DNA from: an uncultured beta proteobacterium
Lineage (GTDB): Bacteria; Pseudomonadota; Gammaproteobacteria; Burkholderiales; Rhodocyclaceae
Assembly (NCBI GenBank): GCA_903917505.1
Contig: CAIXAY010000078.1
Span: 1 to 7,438, forward strand
Length of the DNA stretch: 7,438 nt
Direction of reading: 5' to 3'
Positions 1 to 6,397 of the stretch are shown here, in pieces. The first letter of the stretch is position 1; every line of letters starts with the position of its first letter. The notes beneath the pieces are model-generated. The model was given only the letters and a program-made list of their open reading frames with translations. It was not told where the DNA came from and did not search any database. Both the position numbers and the translations under genes were made by a program.

Positions 1-735
1 GCCGTTGGCCTGCTGCGCTTTGTCGTCGCGGCCGGCGAGCAGCTTGAGCCAGGCGTATTGCAGCCGGTTGGTGTCCTGGAACTCGTCGACCAGGATGTGG
101 CGGAAGCGCTCCTGGTAATGGCGGCGCAGCGGTTCGTTGCGCTGCAGGAGCTCGTAGGTGCGCAGCAGCAGTTCGGCGAAATCGACGACGCCCTCGCGCT
201 GGCACTGCGCGTCGTACTCGGCGTAGAGCTCGACCCGGCGCCGCGTGTAGTCGTCGTAGGCTTCGGCCTGCGCGGCGCGCAGCCCCTGTTCCTTGTGCGC
301 GTTGATGAAGCTCGCGAGCTCGCGCGGCGGAAACTTTTCGTCGTCGATGTTGAGGTTCTTCAGCAGGCGCTTGATCACCGACAGCTGATCGGACGAATCG
401 AGAATCTGAAAGAGGCCCGGCAGACCGGCTTCGCGGTGGTGCGCGCGCAAGAGGCGGTTGCACAGGCCGTGGAAGGTGCCTATCCACATGCCGCGCGTAT
501 TGATCGGCAGCATCGCCGCGAGGCGCGCCAGCATTTCCTTCGCCGCCTTGTTGGTGAAGGTCACGGCGAGCACGCCGGCGGGACCGACCTGGCCGGTCGA
601 CACGAGCCAGGCGAGGCGCGTCGTCAGCACCCGCGTCTTGCCGCTGCCGGCGCCGGCGAGGATCAGCGCGTGCTGCGGCGGCAGCGTGACGGCGGCCAGT
701 TGCTGCGGGTTGAGACGGGCAAGCAGATCGGACAT
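1..735 (-). CDS. uvrD: DNA helicase II UvrD, N-terminal part (runs off left edge)
   Basis: Superfamily 1 3'-5' DNA helicase that uses ATP to unwind DNA in nucleotide excision repair and mismatch repair. The minus strand is open for exactly 245 codons from the ATG at 735 to the edge, with no stop. Motifs appear in the family order: Q-motif LNPQQLAAV (residues 8-16), Walker A AGAGSGKT (27-34), motif Ia VTFTNKAAKEM (58-68), motif Ib around IGTFHGLCNRLLR (85-97) and motif II VDEFQDTN (216-223). About one third of a usual 720-residue UvrD is present; the DDDQ motif and domains 1B/2B lie outside the window. The ribosome binding site is weak (GAGAA about 8 bases upstream), but the ATG sits where UvrD proteins normally begin. 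Rep and PcrA are close relatives; the N-terminus and the betaproteobacterial look favour UvrD. Confidence 0.93.
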   Translation of the reverse strand, partial: MSDLLARLNPQQLAAVTLPPQHALILAGAGSGKTRVLTTRLAWLVSTGQVGPAGVLAVTFTNKAAKEMLARLAAMLPINTRGMWIGTFHGLCNRLLRAHHREAGLPGLFQILDSSDQLSVIKRLLKNLNIDDEKFPPRELASFINAHKEQGLRAAQAEAYDDYTRRRVELYAEYDAQCQREGVVDFAELLLRTYELLQRNEPLRRHYQERFRHILVDEFQDTNRLQYAWLKLLAGRDDKAQQANG

Positions 736-761
736 GGGGGATTCTCGCGGAAGCAGCCGGG

Positions 762-767
762 ATTATA
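762..767 (-). promoter_or_regulatory. Candidate -10 box for uvrD
   Basis: A perfect TATAAT reads on the minus strand 27 bases before the uvrD start codon, predicting a leader of about 20 bases. The -35 region is poor at 16-18 base spacing. The palindrome CGCTTAAGCG (790-799) ends 22 bases upstream of the -10, where an activator or repressor could act. I saw no LexA-type operator, although uvrD is SOS-controlled in E. coli. Confidence 0.45.
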
Positions 768-789
768 CCGGTCGCTCACTTTTGCATCC

Positions 790-799
790 CGCTTAAGCG
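790..799. repeat. Palindrome CGCTTAAGCG, copy 1
   Basis: A perfect 10-bp palindrome in the gap upstream of uvrD, 55 bases from the start codon and just upstream of its candidate -35 position. The same 10 bp occur once more, at 4475-4484, again in the non-coding DNA upstream of a minus-strand gene. It may be an operator or only a coincidence. Confidence 0.4.
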
Positions 800-815
800 C
801 TACGCGCAGCCCGCG

Positions 816-893
816 TCGTCATTCCGGCGCACGCCGGAATCCAGCAGTTCGCGACATCAACTCACTGGACACCGGCGTGCGCCGGTGTGACGA
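816..893. repeat. REP-like paired-hairpin element (BIME-like)
   Basis: Two 29-base arms (816-844 and 865-893) are imperfect inverted copies of each other around a 20-base spacer. The arms share TCGTCA at the outer ends, TCCAG/CTGGA at the inner ends and a CCGGCG..GCCGG core. Each arm is itself a hairpin with an 8-bp stem and a 4-base loop (GCAC left, GTGC right). The style matches the short 'GTCATTCC...GGAATCCAG' repeats scattered through many proteobacterial genomes. It starts 9 bases past the stop of the FecR-SPOR gene on the minus strand, so it may protect the 3' end of that mRNA. There is no T-run, so it is not a standard terminator. Confidence 0.8.
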
Positions 894-901
894 TCCCGGG
901 A

Positions 902-1798
902 TCAGTAGCGCGTCACCGCGGGCGCCTCGAGCGCCAGCGCGCCGGCGAGCTTGCTCGACAGGATTTCGGCTTCGGCTTTCGACGGCAGGCCGGAAACGCG
1001 CACGGCGTAGCGATAGCCACCGCCTCCGGCCGCGCGCGGCTTGATGCTGACTGCATAACCGGCGAGGCGCGCCTGGTCGTACAGGGCGAGCGTTTCGCTC
1101 TCGTCGGCCAGGGTCGCTAACTCGACCTTCCATTTGCCGCCGCGCTGGGCATAGCCGCTGCCCGGCTGGATTTCGGTCAGCGCCGACCATTTGGCAACCT
1201 GATCGTAATCGACTTTGCCGACCGGTTCGGGCGCCATGTCCTTGGGCGCCACGTAGAAACTCAGCGCCTCGCCGAGTTCGCGTCCCTGATCGAGCGGGTG
1301 AAATACCGTGATGTGCCCTTCGAGCAGGCAGACGAGATCGCGCTCGGCGTTCGACTGTCCCCACAGGTCGGTGCCGCGAATGCCGGCGGTAATGGTCGCG
1401 ATGCGCACGTTGATCGCCCGTTGCTGGCGCACCGACGAGAAAATGCCGGTGGTGAAACGGAAAGCGCCCTTGGCGACGTCGAGCGCTGCGGTGAACACAC
1501 GGTTCTCGCGGCGCCCCAGCGCATTGATGTCGAGTTGCGTGTTTTCGCCGAGCTTGACGGCGCTGCCTTCAGCGAGCTGGATCAGCACGCGCGCGTCGGC
1601 GCCGGTGATCACGCGATCGCGATTTTGCAACACCTTGCCCGGCACGAGGGCCTGCCTGACGCCGTTGCGCTCGACCCAGGCCGGCATCTGCACACTGTCT
1701 ATCGTGGCGTAGTCCCGGTCGATGGCCGGCGCCGCGGGCGCCGCGAGTGCGCAGGCAAGGACGGCGGCGAACTGGAAGCAGCGTGAGCGCATGTTCAT
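902..1798 (-). CDS. Secreted FecR-domain protein with C-terminal SPOR domain
   Basis: 298 residues. A signal peptide is visible: basic start (MNMRSR), hydrophobic stretch 9-20 and an APA-type cleavage site near residue 25, so the mature protein should be periplasmic. Residues about 50-170 form a FecR-type domain (VLIQLAEGSAVKLGENTQL, VAKGAFRFTTG, IATITAGIRGTDLWG, LVCLLEGHITV). These small beta repeats occur in FecR and in many periplasmic proteins unrelated to iron. Residues about 219-298 fit a SPOR domain, which in other proteins binds peptidoglycan stripped of stem peptides, often at the division septum. No transmembrane anti-sigma segment and no sigma factor gene are nearby, so a FecI/FecR iron-signalling role is unlikely. 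An AAAGG ribosome binding site 7 bases before the ATG at 1798 supports this start; a second ATG lies at 1792. Cell-envelope function is inferred; the specific role is unknown. Confidence 0.88.
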   Translation of the reverse strand: MNMRSRCFQFAAVLACALAAPAAPAIDRDYATIDSVQMPAWVERNGVRQALVPGKVLQNRDRVITGADARVLIQLAEGSAVKLGENTQLDINALGRRENRVFTAALDVAKGAFRFTTGIFSSVRQQRAINVRIATITAGIRGTDLWGQSNAERDLVCLLEGHITVFHPLDQGRELGEALSFYVAPKDMAPEPVGKVDYDQVAKWSALTEIQPGSGYAQRGGKWKVELATLADESETLALYDQARLAGYAVSIKPRAAGGGGYRYAVRVSGLPSKAEAEILSSKLAGALALEAPAVTRY

Positions 1799-1828
1799 GG
1801 GATGGCCTTTCGCACAGGGGTGAGCGCA

Positions 1829-1837
1829 ATTCTAGCA
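1829..1837 (-). promoter_or_regulatory. Extended -10 promoter for the FecR-SPOR gene
   Basis: On the minus strand the sequence reads TGCTAGAAT, an extended -10 (TGn followed by TAGAAT, 5 of 6 to consensus). There is no good -35, as is usual for extended -10 promoters. It predicts transcription starting near 1822 and a leader of about 24 bases with the AAAGG ribosome binding site. Confidence 0.45.
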
Positions 1838-1947
1838 GGCCGCAGGCCGCCCGGGGAGATCGCCGCGAGGCGGGCCAGTGCCTTGATAATGCAGCCGTAT
1901 TTTTTTCTTTCCGGCTTTGCCGCACAGGCCTCGCGCGCAGCCACAAA

Positions 1948-1976
1948 TTGACCGGAAGGCCCTGTGGCAGTACGAT
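1948..1976 (+). promoter_or_regulatory. Sigma70-type promoter for fba
   Basis: TTGACC (1948-1953), a 17-base spacer and TACGAT (1971-1976) match the sigma70 consensus at 5/6 and 4/6 with ideal spacing. Transcription would start near 1983, giving a leader of about 30 bases. A T-rich tract (about 1889-1899) lies some 50 bases upstream. This promoter lies downstream of an alternative upstream start codon at 1917, which argues for the fba start at 2013. Confidence 0.6.
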
Positions 1977-2012
1977 ACGCCCTCTCGACCAACCGTTATT
2001 GGAACTGAAACC

Positions 2013-3098
2013 ATGAACGCACCACAGTCCGCTGTAAAGGTCAAACCGGGCGTTATCGCCGGCGACGATTTGCAAGCCCTCTTCGCGCTGGCCAAGGCCG
2101 GACATTTCGCCCTGCCGGCGATCAACGTCATCAACACCAGCACGGTCAACGCCGTCATGGAAGCCGCCGCCGAAATCAAGTCGCCGGCCATCCTTCAGTT
2201 CTCCAACGGCGGCGCCCAGTTCTTCGCCGGCAAGGGACTCAACAACGACGGCCAGCGCGCCTGCATCGCCGGCGGCATTTCCGCGGCCCAGCACGTGCAT
2301 TTGCTGGCCGAGATGTACGGCTGCAGCGTCGTCCTGCATACCGACCACGCGGCGAAAAAGCTGCTGCCGTGGATCGACGGCCTGCTCGACGCCGGCGAGA
2401 AGTACTACAAGGAAAAGGGCAAGCCGCTGTTCAGCTCGCACATGCTCGACCTCTCCGAAGAGCCGCTGCACGAGAACATCGAAATCTGCTCGCGTTACCT
2501 TGAGCGCATGAGCAAGATCGGCATGACGCTGGAAATCGAACTCGGCGTCACCGGCGGCGAGGAAGACGGCGTCGACAACAGCGGCGTGGACAGCTCGAAG
2601 CTCTATACCCAGCCCGAGGACGTGGCCTACGCCTACGAGCAGCTATCGAAGATCAGCAAGCGCTTCACCATCGCCGCCTCCTTCGGCAATGTGCACGGCG
2701 TCTACAAGCCGGGCAACGTCAAGCTGCAGCCGGTGATCCTGAAGAATTCGCAGGAGTACATCCAGAAGAAGTTCGGCACGGCGGCGCAGCCGATCAATTT
2801 CGTCTTCCACGGCGGTTCGGGATCGACGCTCGCGGAAATCCGCGAAGCGATTTCCTACGGCGTGATCAAGATGAACATCGACACCGACACGCAGTGGGCT
2901 TTCTGGGACGGCATCCGGATGTTCTACAAGAAGAACGAAGGCTATCTGCAAAGCCAGATCGGCAATCCCGAAGGCGAGGACAAGCCGAACAAGAAATACT
3001 ACGACCCGCGCGCCTGCCTGCGCGCCGGCGAAGTCAGCATCAAGGAACGGCTGAAAGTGGCTTTCTCCGACCTCAACAACGTCGGCACGCTGGCCTGA
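2013..3098 (+). CDS. fba: Class II fructose-1,6-bisphosphate aldolase (E. coli FbaA type)
   Basis: 361 residues, against 359 for E. coli FbaA, and clearly alignable along its whole length. This cytosolic, zinc-dependent enzyme interconverts fructose 1,6-bisphosphate with DHAP and glyceraldehyde 3-phosphate in glycolysis and gluconeogenesis. Visible family residues: catalytic Asp and zinc His in HTDH (109-112), TLEIELG (172-178), the loop GGEEDGVDNS (181-190), zinc His228 in NVHGVYKPG, zinc His266 in FHGGSGST and the substrate-binding NIDTDTQW (288-295). The C-terminal PNKKYYDPR is also typical. The ATG at 2013 follows GGA nine bases upstream and matches the E. coli N-terminus (VKPGVIAGDD). 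The gene is monocistronic, with its own promoter and a strong terminator. Strong preference for CTG, AAG and GGC codons fits high expression. The match is to subclass A rather than the CbbA-like subclass B often linked to Calvin-cycle operons. Confidence 0.97.
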   Translation: MNAPQSAVKVKPGVIAGDDLQALFALAKAGHFALPAINVINTSTVNAVMEAAAEIKSPAILQFSNGGAQFFAGKGLNNDGQRACIAGGISAAQHVHLLAEMYGCSVVLHTDHAAKKLLPWIDGLLDAGEKYYKEKGKPLFSSHMLDLSEEPLHENIEICSRYLERMSKIGMTLEIELGVTGGEEDGVDNSGVDSSKLYTQPEDVAYAYEQLSKISKRFTIAASFGNVHGVYKPGNVKLQPVILKNSQEYIQKKFGTAAQPINFVFHGGSGSTLAEIREAISYGVIKMNIDTDTQWAFWDGIRMFYKKNEGYLQSQIGNPEGEDKPNKKYYDPRACLRAGEVSIKERLKVAFSDLNNVGTLA

Positions 3099-3111
3099 TC
3101 AGCGGGCAACA

Positions 3112-3141
3112 AAAAAGCCGGCTCCGCGGAGCCGGCTTTTT
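3112..3141. terminator. Bidirectional intrinsic terminator between fba and mgsA
   Basis: A perfect 30-bp palindrome: an A-run, GCCGGCTCCG, its reverse complement, then TTTTT. It gives a GC-rich stem followed by a U-run when read from either side. It starts 13 bases after the fba stop and lies 30 bases from the mgsA stop, so it should end both convergent transcripts. Confidence 0.93.
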
Positions 3142-3171
3142 CATGCCCAGGCCGTGGCCTGCGCTGCGCGA

Positions 3172-3735
3172 TCAGGTGTTCGACGCGTCCAGTTCCCCGT
3201 CGAGAATCGCGGCGAGCTGGGCGTCGAGCTTGGCGTCGGCACTTTCTTCCGGCGGAGCTTCCAGGCCTTCTTCGAGCCCGGCTTCAAAGCGGCTGCGGTG
3301 CAGATCGAAGTTGGGAAGAATGCGCACGTAGGCCGAGGACATCAGCGGCGACGAAATCATGAAGTCCGCCGAAGCGCGGTTGCAGGCCACCGGCACGTTC
3401 CACACGACGGCGATGCGCAGCAGCGCTTTCACGTCCGGATCGTGCGGCTGCGGCTCGAGCGGATCCCAGAAAAAGATGATGAAGTCGATGACGCCTTCGG
3501 CGATTTTCGCGCCGATCTGCTGGTCGCCGCCGAGCGGGCCGCTCTGCAGTTTCAGCACCTTGGTGCCGAGCGCTTTTTCGAGCAGCAGGCCCGTCGTTCC
3601 GGTGGCGCACAGCTCGTGCTGCACCAGCAGGGCGCGATTGTATTTCGCCCATTCGAGCAGATCCCGCTTCTTGTGATCGTGCGCGACCAGCGCAATCCGC
3701 TTGCGCGGGGGGACCGGCAATGCATCTTTGCTCAT
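3172..3735 (-). CDS. mgsA: Methylglyoxal synthase with acidic C-terminal tail
   Basis: Converts DHAP to methylglyoxal and phosphate in the cytosol, the first step of the methylglyoxal bypass that relieves sugar-phosphate accumulation. Residues 10-150 align with E. coli MgsA (152 residues), and key residues keep even the same numbers: His19 in AHDH, the phosphate-binding ATGTTG (44-49), catalytic Asp71 in GPLGGDQQ, Asp91 in FFWDP, His98 and Asp101 in PHDPD. The protein has 187 residues; the extra ~35 at the C-terminus are rich in Glu and Asp with almost no basic residues. I chose the ATG at 3735 because GGAG lies six bases upstream; another in-frame ATG at 3756 lacks a ribosome binding site. 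The TPR gene ends 22 bases upstream, so the two are probably cotranscribed. E. coli MgsA is inhibited by phosphate; regulation here is not visible. Confidence 0.95.
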   Translation of the reverse strand: MSKDALPVPPRKRIALVAHDHKKRDLLEWAKYNRALLVQHELCATGTTGLLLEKALGTKVLKLQSGPLGGDQQIGAKIAEGVIDFIIFFWDPLEPQPHDPDVKALLRIAVVWNVPVACNRASADFMISSPLMSSAYVRILPNFDLHRSRFEAGLEEGLEAPPEESADAKLDAQLAAILDGELDASNT

Positions 3736-3741
3736 AACGTT

Positions 3742-3745
3742 CTCC
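3742..3745 (-). promoter_or_regulatory. Ribosome binding site that sets the mgsA start
   Basis: GGAG on the minus strand, six bases before the ATG at 3735. It would lie inside the coding region if the ATG at 3756 were used, so it favours the shorter 187-residue MgsA. Confidence 0.7.
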
Positions 3746-3757
3746 GAAGTTTGCATA

Positions 3758-4402
3758 TCATTTCGTGGCGCGGCGGCGCAGGCTGTCGAGGCCCTTGCGC
3801 AACAGGCGCAGCCTGGAAAAACACGCCCGCGCGGTGGCGAAGTCGCGGCGTTTTCGGTAGATCTGGCCGAGCCCCTGATAGGCATCGCCGTTGTTCGGTT
3901 GCACCGCGCGCAGGCGCGAAAATCCTTCTTCGGCACTGGCCAGGTCGCCGGCACGCAAGGCGGTCTGGCCGATCGCCAGCATCGCTTGCGTCGATTCCGG
4001 CTGCGCGGAGAGGGCGCTGCGGAATGCCGGCAGCGCCTCCTCGACCTTGCCGAGTTCGACCATCGTCGTGCCGACGTCGTACCAGGCGCGCGCCAGTTCA
4101 GGGCGATCGCGCGTGGCCTCCTGATAGCAGGCCGCGGCAGCCGAATTGCCAAGCACAAGGTCGCGCTCGGTCGTCGGTTCGGCAGGGTGTTCCGGCTGCT
4201 CCTGGCGGCGGCGCACGACCCGGTCAAAGACCTGGATCGCGTCGTTGATGCGCCCGGTGCGGTAATAGACGAGGCCGAGAAACTGCAGTGACACCTGATC
4301 GTTGGGGATGGCCGCGAGCAGGCTGCGGGCGATGGTCTCGAAATTGGCGAAATCGTTTCTTGCGTAAAAATTGCCGAGCAGATCGACAAGCGTTCTGATC
4401 AT
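3758..4402 (-). CDS. Cytosolic TPR-repeat protein upstream of mgsA
   Basis: 214 residues with no signal peptide or membrane segment. Tetratricopeptide-like helix pairs are visible at about 35-68, 104-137, 138-171 and 172-205, with the usual small/aromatic positions (for example [22 protein letters not shown] and [21 protein letters not shown], each shown in part). A charged, proline-containing linker (about 66-82) splits the first repeat from the other three. The C-terminus is strongly basic ([16 protein letters not shown]). TPRs mediate protein-protein contacts, so an adaptor role is likely, but the partner is unknown. An AGGAG ribosome binding site six bases before the ATG at 4402 supports the start. 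It is the first gene of a probable operon with mgsA. No promoter upstream is convincing; GATAAA near 4490-4505 is a weak -10 candidate. Confidence 0.88.
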   Translation of the reverse strand: MIRTLVDLLGNFYARNDFANFETIARSLLAAIPNDQVSLQFLGLVYYRTGRINDAIQVFDRVVRRRQEQPEHPAEPTTERDLVLGNSAAAACYQEATRDRPELARAWYDVGTTMVELGKVEEALPAFRSALSAQPESTQAMLAIGQTALRAGDLASAEEGFSRLRAVQPNNGDAYQGLGQIYRKRRDFATARACFSRLRLLRKGLDSLRRRATK

Positions 4403-4474
4403 GAAGCTCTCCTGTTGATGGCGTCGGAGCGACGGGCAGGGCGTCCCTTTGAGCGGGGCGGAACCGAAGAGAAG

Positions 4475-4484
4475 CGCTTAAGCG
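4475..4484. repeat. Palindrome CGCTTAAGCG, copy 2
   Basis: Second copy of the 10-bp palindrome seen at 790-799, here 72 bases upstream of the TPR-mgsA operon in the 166-bp gap 4403-4568. That gap holds no gene and no clear terminator. Confidence 0.4.
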
Positions 4485-4568
4485 GCGAACGGGATTTATC
4501 ATCGTCGAATCCCTTCCGCCTGTGCTTGCCCTTCTGTACCCCCTATGTAACGGTTTGTGATGAGCGCG

Positions 4569-4934
4569 CTAGCCCTTGCCGGGCTCGCCGGCGCCTTGCG
4601 TCAGCACGCCGATGTAGCCGCGCCGGCCGCGCTTGAGCAGTTTGCCGAGTTCGCGTTCGGCTTCCTGCGGCGAACTGGAACGCTTGTCGACAAAAGCGTT
4701 GCAGGCCGCCCAGCGGCCCTCGGGCGTGCGCAGCGCCGCGACGCTGCGGCCGCCGTCCACGGTCGCCAGGACGCACGCGGATTCGCCGCCCCGCCACGAC
4801 GCGGCGACGAGATCCATCGCCTCGTCGCGCGGTATGCAAAGCGCGACGAGCGCGTCGATCGGCGAATCGCATTCGACACAGACGATCGCCGGGAAATAAA
4901 GGCGCGGCGCGCCGGTTTTCTTGCCTGGACTCAT
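4569..4934 (-). CDS. Small hypothetical protein with a CxxC pair
   Basis: 121 residues of no family I recognise. It is probably cytosolic: no signal peptide and no membrane segment. There are five cysteines, at about 19, 22, 33, 54 and 78, with the first two as CVEC. A CxxC pair plus further cysteines could bind a metal or serve redox chemistry, but only the spacing supports this. The C-terminal third (EAERELGKLLKRGRRGYIGV) is charged and probably helical. Third codon positions are strongly GC-biased in this frame, which supports it over the overlapping open frames on both strands. The ATG at 4934 has no clear ribosome binding site. It is divergent from the UbiH-type gene, with an 82-bp shared upstream region. 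Confidence 0.65.
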   Translation of the reverse strand: MSPGKKTGAPRLYFPAIVCVECDSPIDALVALCIPRDEAMDLVAASWRGGESACVLATVDGGRSVAALRTPEGRWAACNAFVDKRSSSPQEAERELGKLLKRGRRGYIGVLTQGAGEPGKG

Positions 4935-4963
4935 GCCGCAGCTTTTAACATGGACGGGCTCGC

Positions 4964-4993
4964 TTGTACAACGTCACGGCGGCAGGGCACAAT
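4964..4993 (+). promoter_or_regulatory. Weak candidate promoter for the UbiH-type gene
   Basis: TTGTAC (4964-4969), an 18-base spacer and CACAAT (4988-4993). Both boxes are imperfect. The -35 is part of the palindrome TTGTACAA, which also reads as a -35-like box on the minus strand, 17 bases from TTAAAA and just before the divergent orphan gene. Low confidence in both directions. Confidence 0.3.
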
Positions 4994-5016
4994 CACAAGT
5001 CACCGGAGTCTGTTCA

Positions 5017-6201
5017 ATGTCATTTGATGTGCTCATCGTCGGCGGCGGCCTGGCCGGGCTTTCGCTGGCCTGCGCGCTGCGCGATACGCGGCTGAAGATC
5101 GCGCTCGTCGAAAGCCGCGCGCCGTCGCCAAGCGCGGGATGGGATGCGCGCATCTACGCGATCAGTCCGGCCAACGCCGATTTTCTGCAGCGCATCGGCG
5201 TCTGGAAGCATCTCGACAGCGAGCGCATCACGCCGATAGACGCCATGCAGATTTACGGCGACGGCGGCGCCGAGCTCAACTTCTCCGCCTATGAAACCGG
5301 CGTCGCTGAATTGGGCTGGGTGCTCGAGTCCTCGCTGATGGCTTGCGAATTGTGGGAGAGCGCCAAGCGGCAAAGCAATCTCACCCTGTTCTGTCCGGCG
5401 ATGCCGCGCCGCCTCGAGATCGGCGCGCCGGCGGCCGTGCTGACGCTGGCCGACGGGCGGGCGCTATCGGGCAGGCTGGTGGTCGGCGCCGATGGCCGCG
5501 ACTCCTGGGTGCGCACGAGCGCCGGCCTGCGCGCCAGCGAAACGCCCTACGGCGAAATGGGCGTGGTCGCCAACTTCGCATGTGCCCGGCCGCATCGCGG
5601 CGTGGCGCGCCAGTGGTTTCGCGACGATGGCGTGCTGGCCTGGCTGCCGCTGGCCGGCGGATTGGCGCAGGAGAAGATGACACATCGCATCTCGATGGTC
5701 TGGTCTACGCCGGATGCGCACGCCCGCGAGTTGCTCGGCCTGTCGGCGCAGGCCTTGTGCGACCGTGTCGCAACGGCCGGCGGCAAGGCCCTGGGCGGCT
5801 TCGAACTGATGACCGCGGCGGCGGCTTTCCCGCTCAGCTTGCTGCGCGTTCCGCGTACCGTCGCGCCACGCCTGGCGCTGATCGGTGATGCCGCGCACGG
5901 CATCCATCCGCTCTCCGGCCACGGCATCAACCTCGGCTATCAGGACGCCAGGGCGCTTGCCGACCTGCTGGGCGCAACCCCCGAATGGCAGGACATCGGC
6001 AGCGAACGCCTTCTCAGCCGCTACCAGCGTGCCCGCCGCGAGGAAACCGTCCTGGTGCAATACACCACCGATGCGCTGCGCCGCCTGTTCCGCGGCCGGC
6101 TGCCCGGGCTCAAGCCGCTGCGCAATATCGGGATGAAGCTGAGCGATAGCCTGCCGGTCATGAAGACCCTGCTTGTGCGCTATGCGCTCGGGGGCTTTTA
6201 G
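5017..6201 (+). CDS. UbiH/UbiF/COQ6-family FAD-dependent hydroxylase
   Basis: 394 residues, the usual family length. Members are flavin monooxygenases that hydroxylate the ubiquinone ring using O2 and NAD(P)H at the inner face of the membrane. Visible motifs: Rossmann FAD site VGGGLAGLSLA (8-18) with the ribose-binding acidic residue in ALVES (29-33), a conserved arginine in WDARIYAIS (42-50), the DG motif GADGRDSWVR (157-166) and the second FAD motif GDAAHGIHPLSGHGINLGYQ (290-309). The usual wording of the last motif is HPxAGQGxNLG; Ser and His replace Ala and Gln here. GGAG eight bases before the ATG at 5017 and the Rossmann fold at residue 5 set the start; an open extension to 4921 has no support. 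Which ring position it hydroxylates (UbiH, UbiF, UbiI, UbiL or UbiM role) cannot be read from the sequence, so I give no symbol. Confidence 0.92.
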   Translation: MSFDVLIVGGGLAGLSLACALRDTRLKIALVESRAPSPSAGWDARIYAISPANADFLQRIGVWKHLDSERITPIDAMQIYGDGGAELNFSAYETGVAELGWVLESSLMACELWESAKRQSNLTLFCPAMPRRLEIGAPAAVLTLADGRALSGRLVVGADGRDSWVRTSAGLRASETPYGEMGVVANFACARPHRGVARQWFRDDGVLAWLPLAGGLAQEKMTHRISMVWSTPDAHARELLGLSAQALCDRVATAGGKALGGFELMTAAAAFPLSLLRVPRTVAPRLALIGDAAHGIHPLSGHGINLGYQDARALADLLGATPEWQDIGSERLLSRYQRARREETVLVQYTTDALRRLFRGRLPGLKPLRNIGMKLSDSLPVMKTLLVRYALGGF

Positions 6202-6258
6202 ACAAATTGCTTCTTCCCGTTTGAACCCGCATCCCGATTCAATGTCAATGCTGTTTCC

Positions 6259-6274
6259 TGGCATGTCCATGGCA
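6259..6274 (+). promoter_or_regulatory. Candidate sigma54 (-24/-12) promoter
   Basis: TGGCATG, four bases, TGGCA. The invariant GG (6260-6261) and GC (6272-6273) are separated by exactly 10 bases as RpoN requires, and the boxes match consensus (TGGCACG and TTGCW) at 6/7 and 4/5. It would drive the haem-type sensor gene with a leader of about 110 bases. No enhancer-binding-protein site could be confirmed, and one such match in GC-rich DNA can arise by chance. Confidence 0.35.
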
Positions 6275-6397
6275 TTAACGGTGCGGCTGCGCGCGTGACC
6301 TTGCCCGCCGACCGGAGCCACTTCGGGAGGCGGCTGAAGACGCCGCGCTCGAGGCGATTCATGGAGATGCCGCGAACGCCGACGTGGAGGAAGCCGC

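Noticed and set aside
736..815. LexA operator for uvrD
   Set aside because: E. coli uvrD is SOS-regulated, but I found no CTGT-N8-ACAG-like sequence here.
816..893. Intrinsic terminator for the FecR-SPOR gene
   Set aside because: The hairpins are strong but no T-run follows on either strand, and the paired-arm layout fits a REP-like repeat better.
58..1044. Long plus-strand open frame of 328 codons
   Set aside because: It is antisense to uvrD and to the FecR-SPOR gene; the minus-strand frames carry clear helicase and FecR motifs, while this product is low-complexity with no recognisable domain.
1917..2012. Upstream extension of fba to a start at 1917
   Set aside because: The added 32 residues have no counterpart in FbaA proteins, and a good promoter (1948-1976) lies inside the extension.
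1569..2471. Minus-strand open frame of 300 codons
   Set aside because: It spans the divergent promoter region and lies over parts of the FecR-SPOR gene and fba, both of which are certain. It is an open frame caused by high GC.
3172..4389. A 405-codon frame containing mgsA
   Set aside because: Only its last part is MgsA. The first ~210 residues are an out-of-frame reading of the TPR gene, Arg/Ser/Ala-rich with no domain.
4921..5016. N-terminal extension of the UbiH-type protein
   Set aside because: The Rossmann motif belongs near the N-terminus and the ATG at 5017 has a GGAG; the extension also overlaps the start of the divergent gene.
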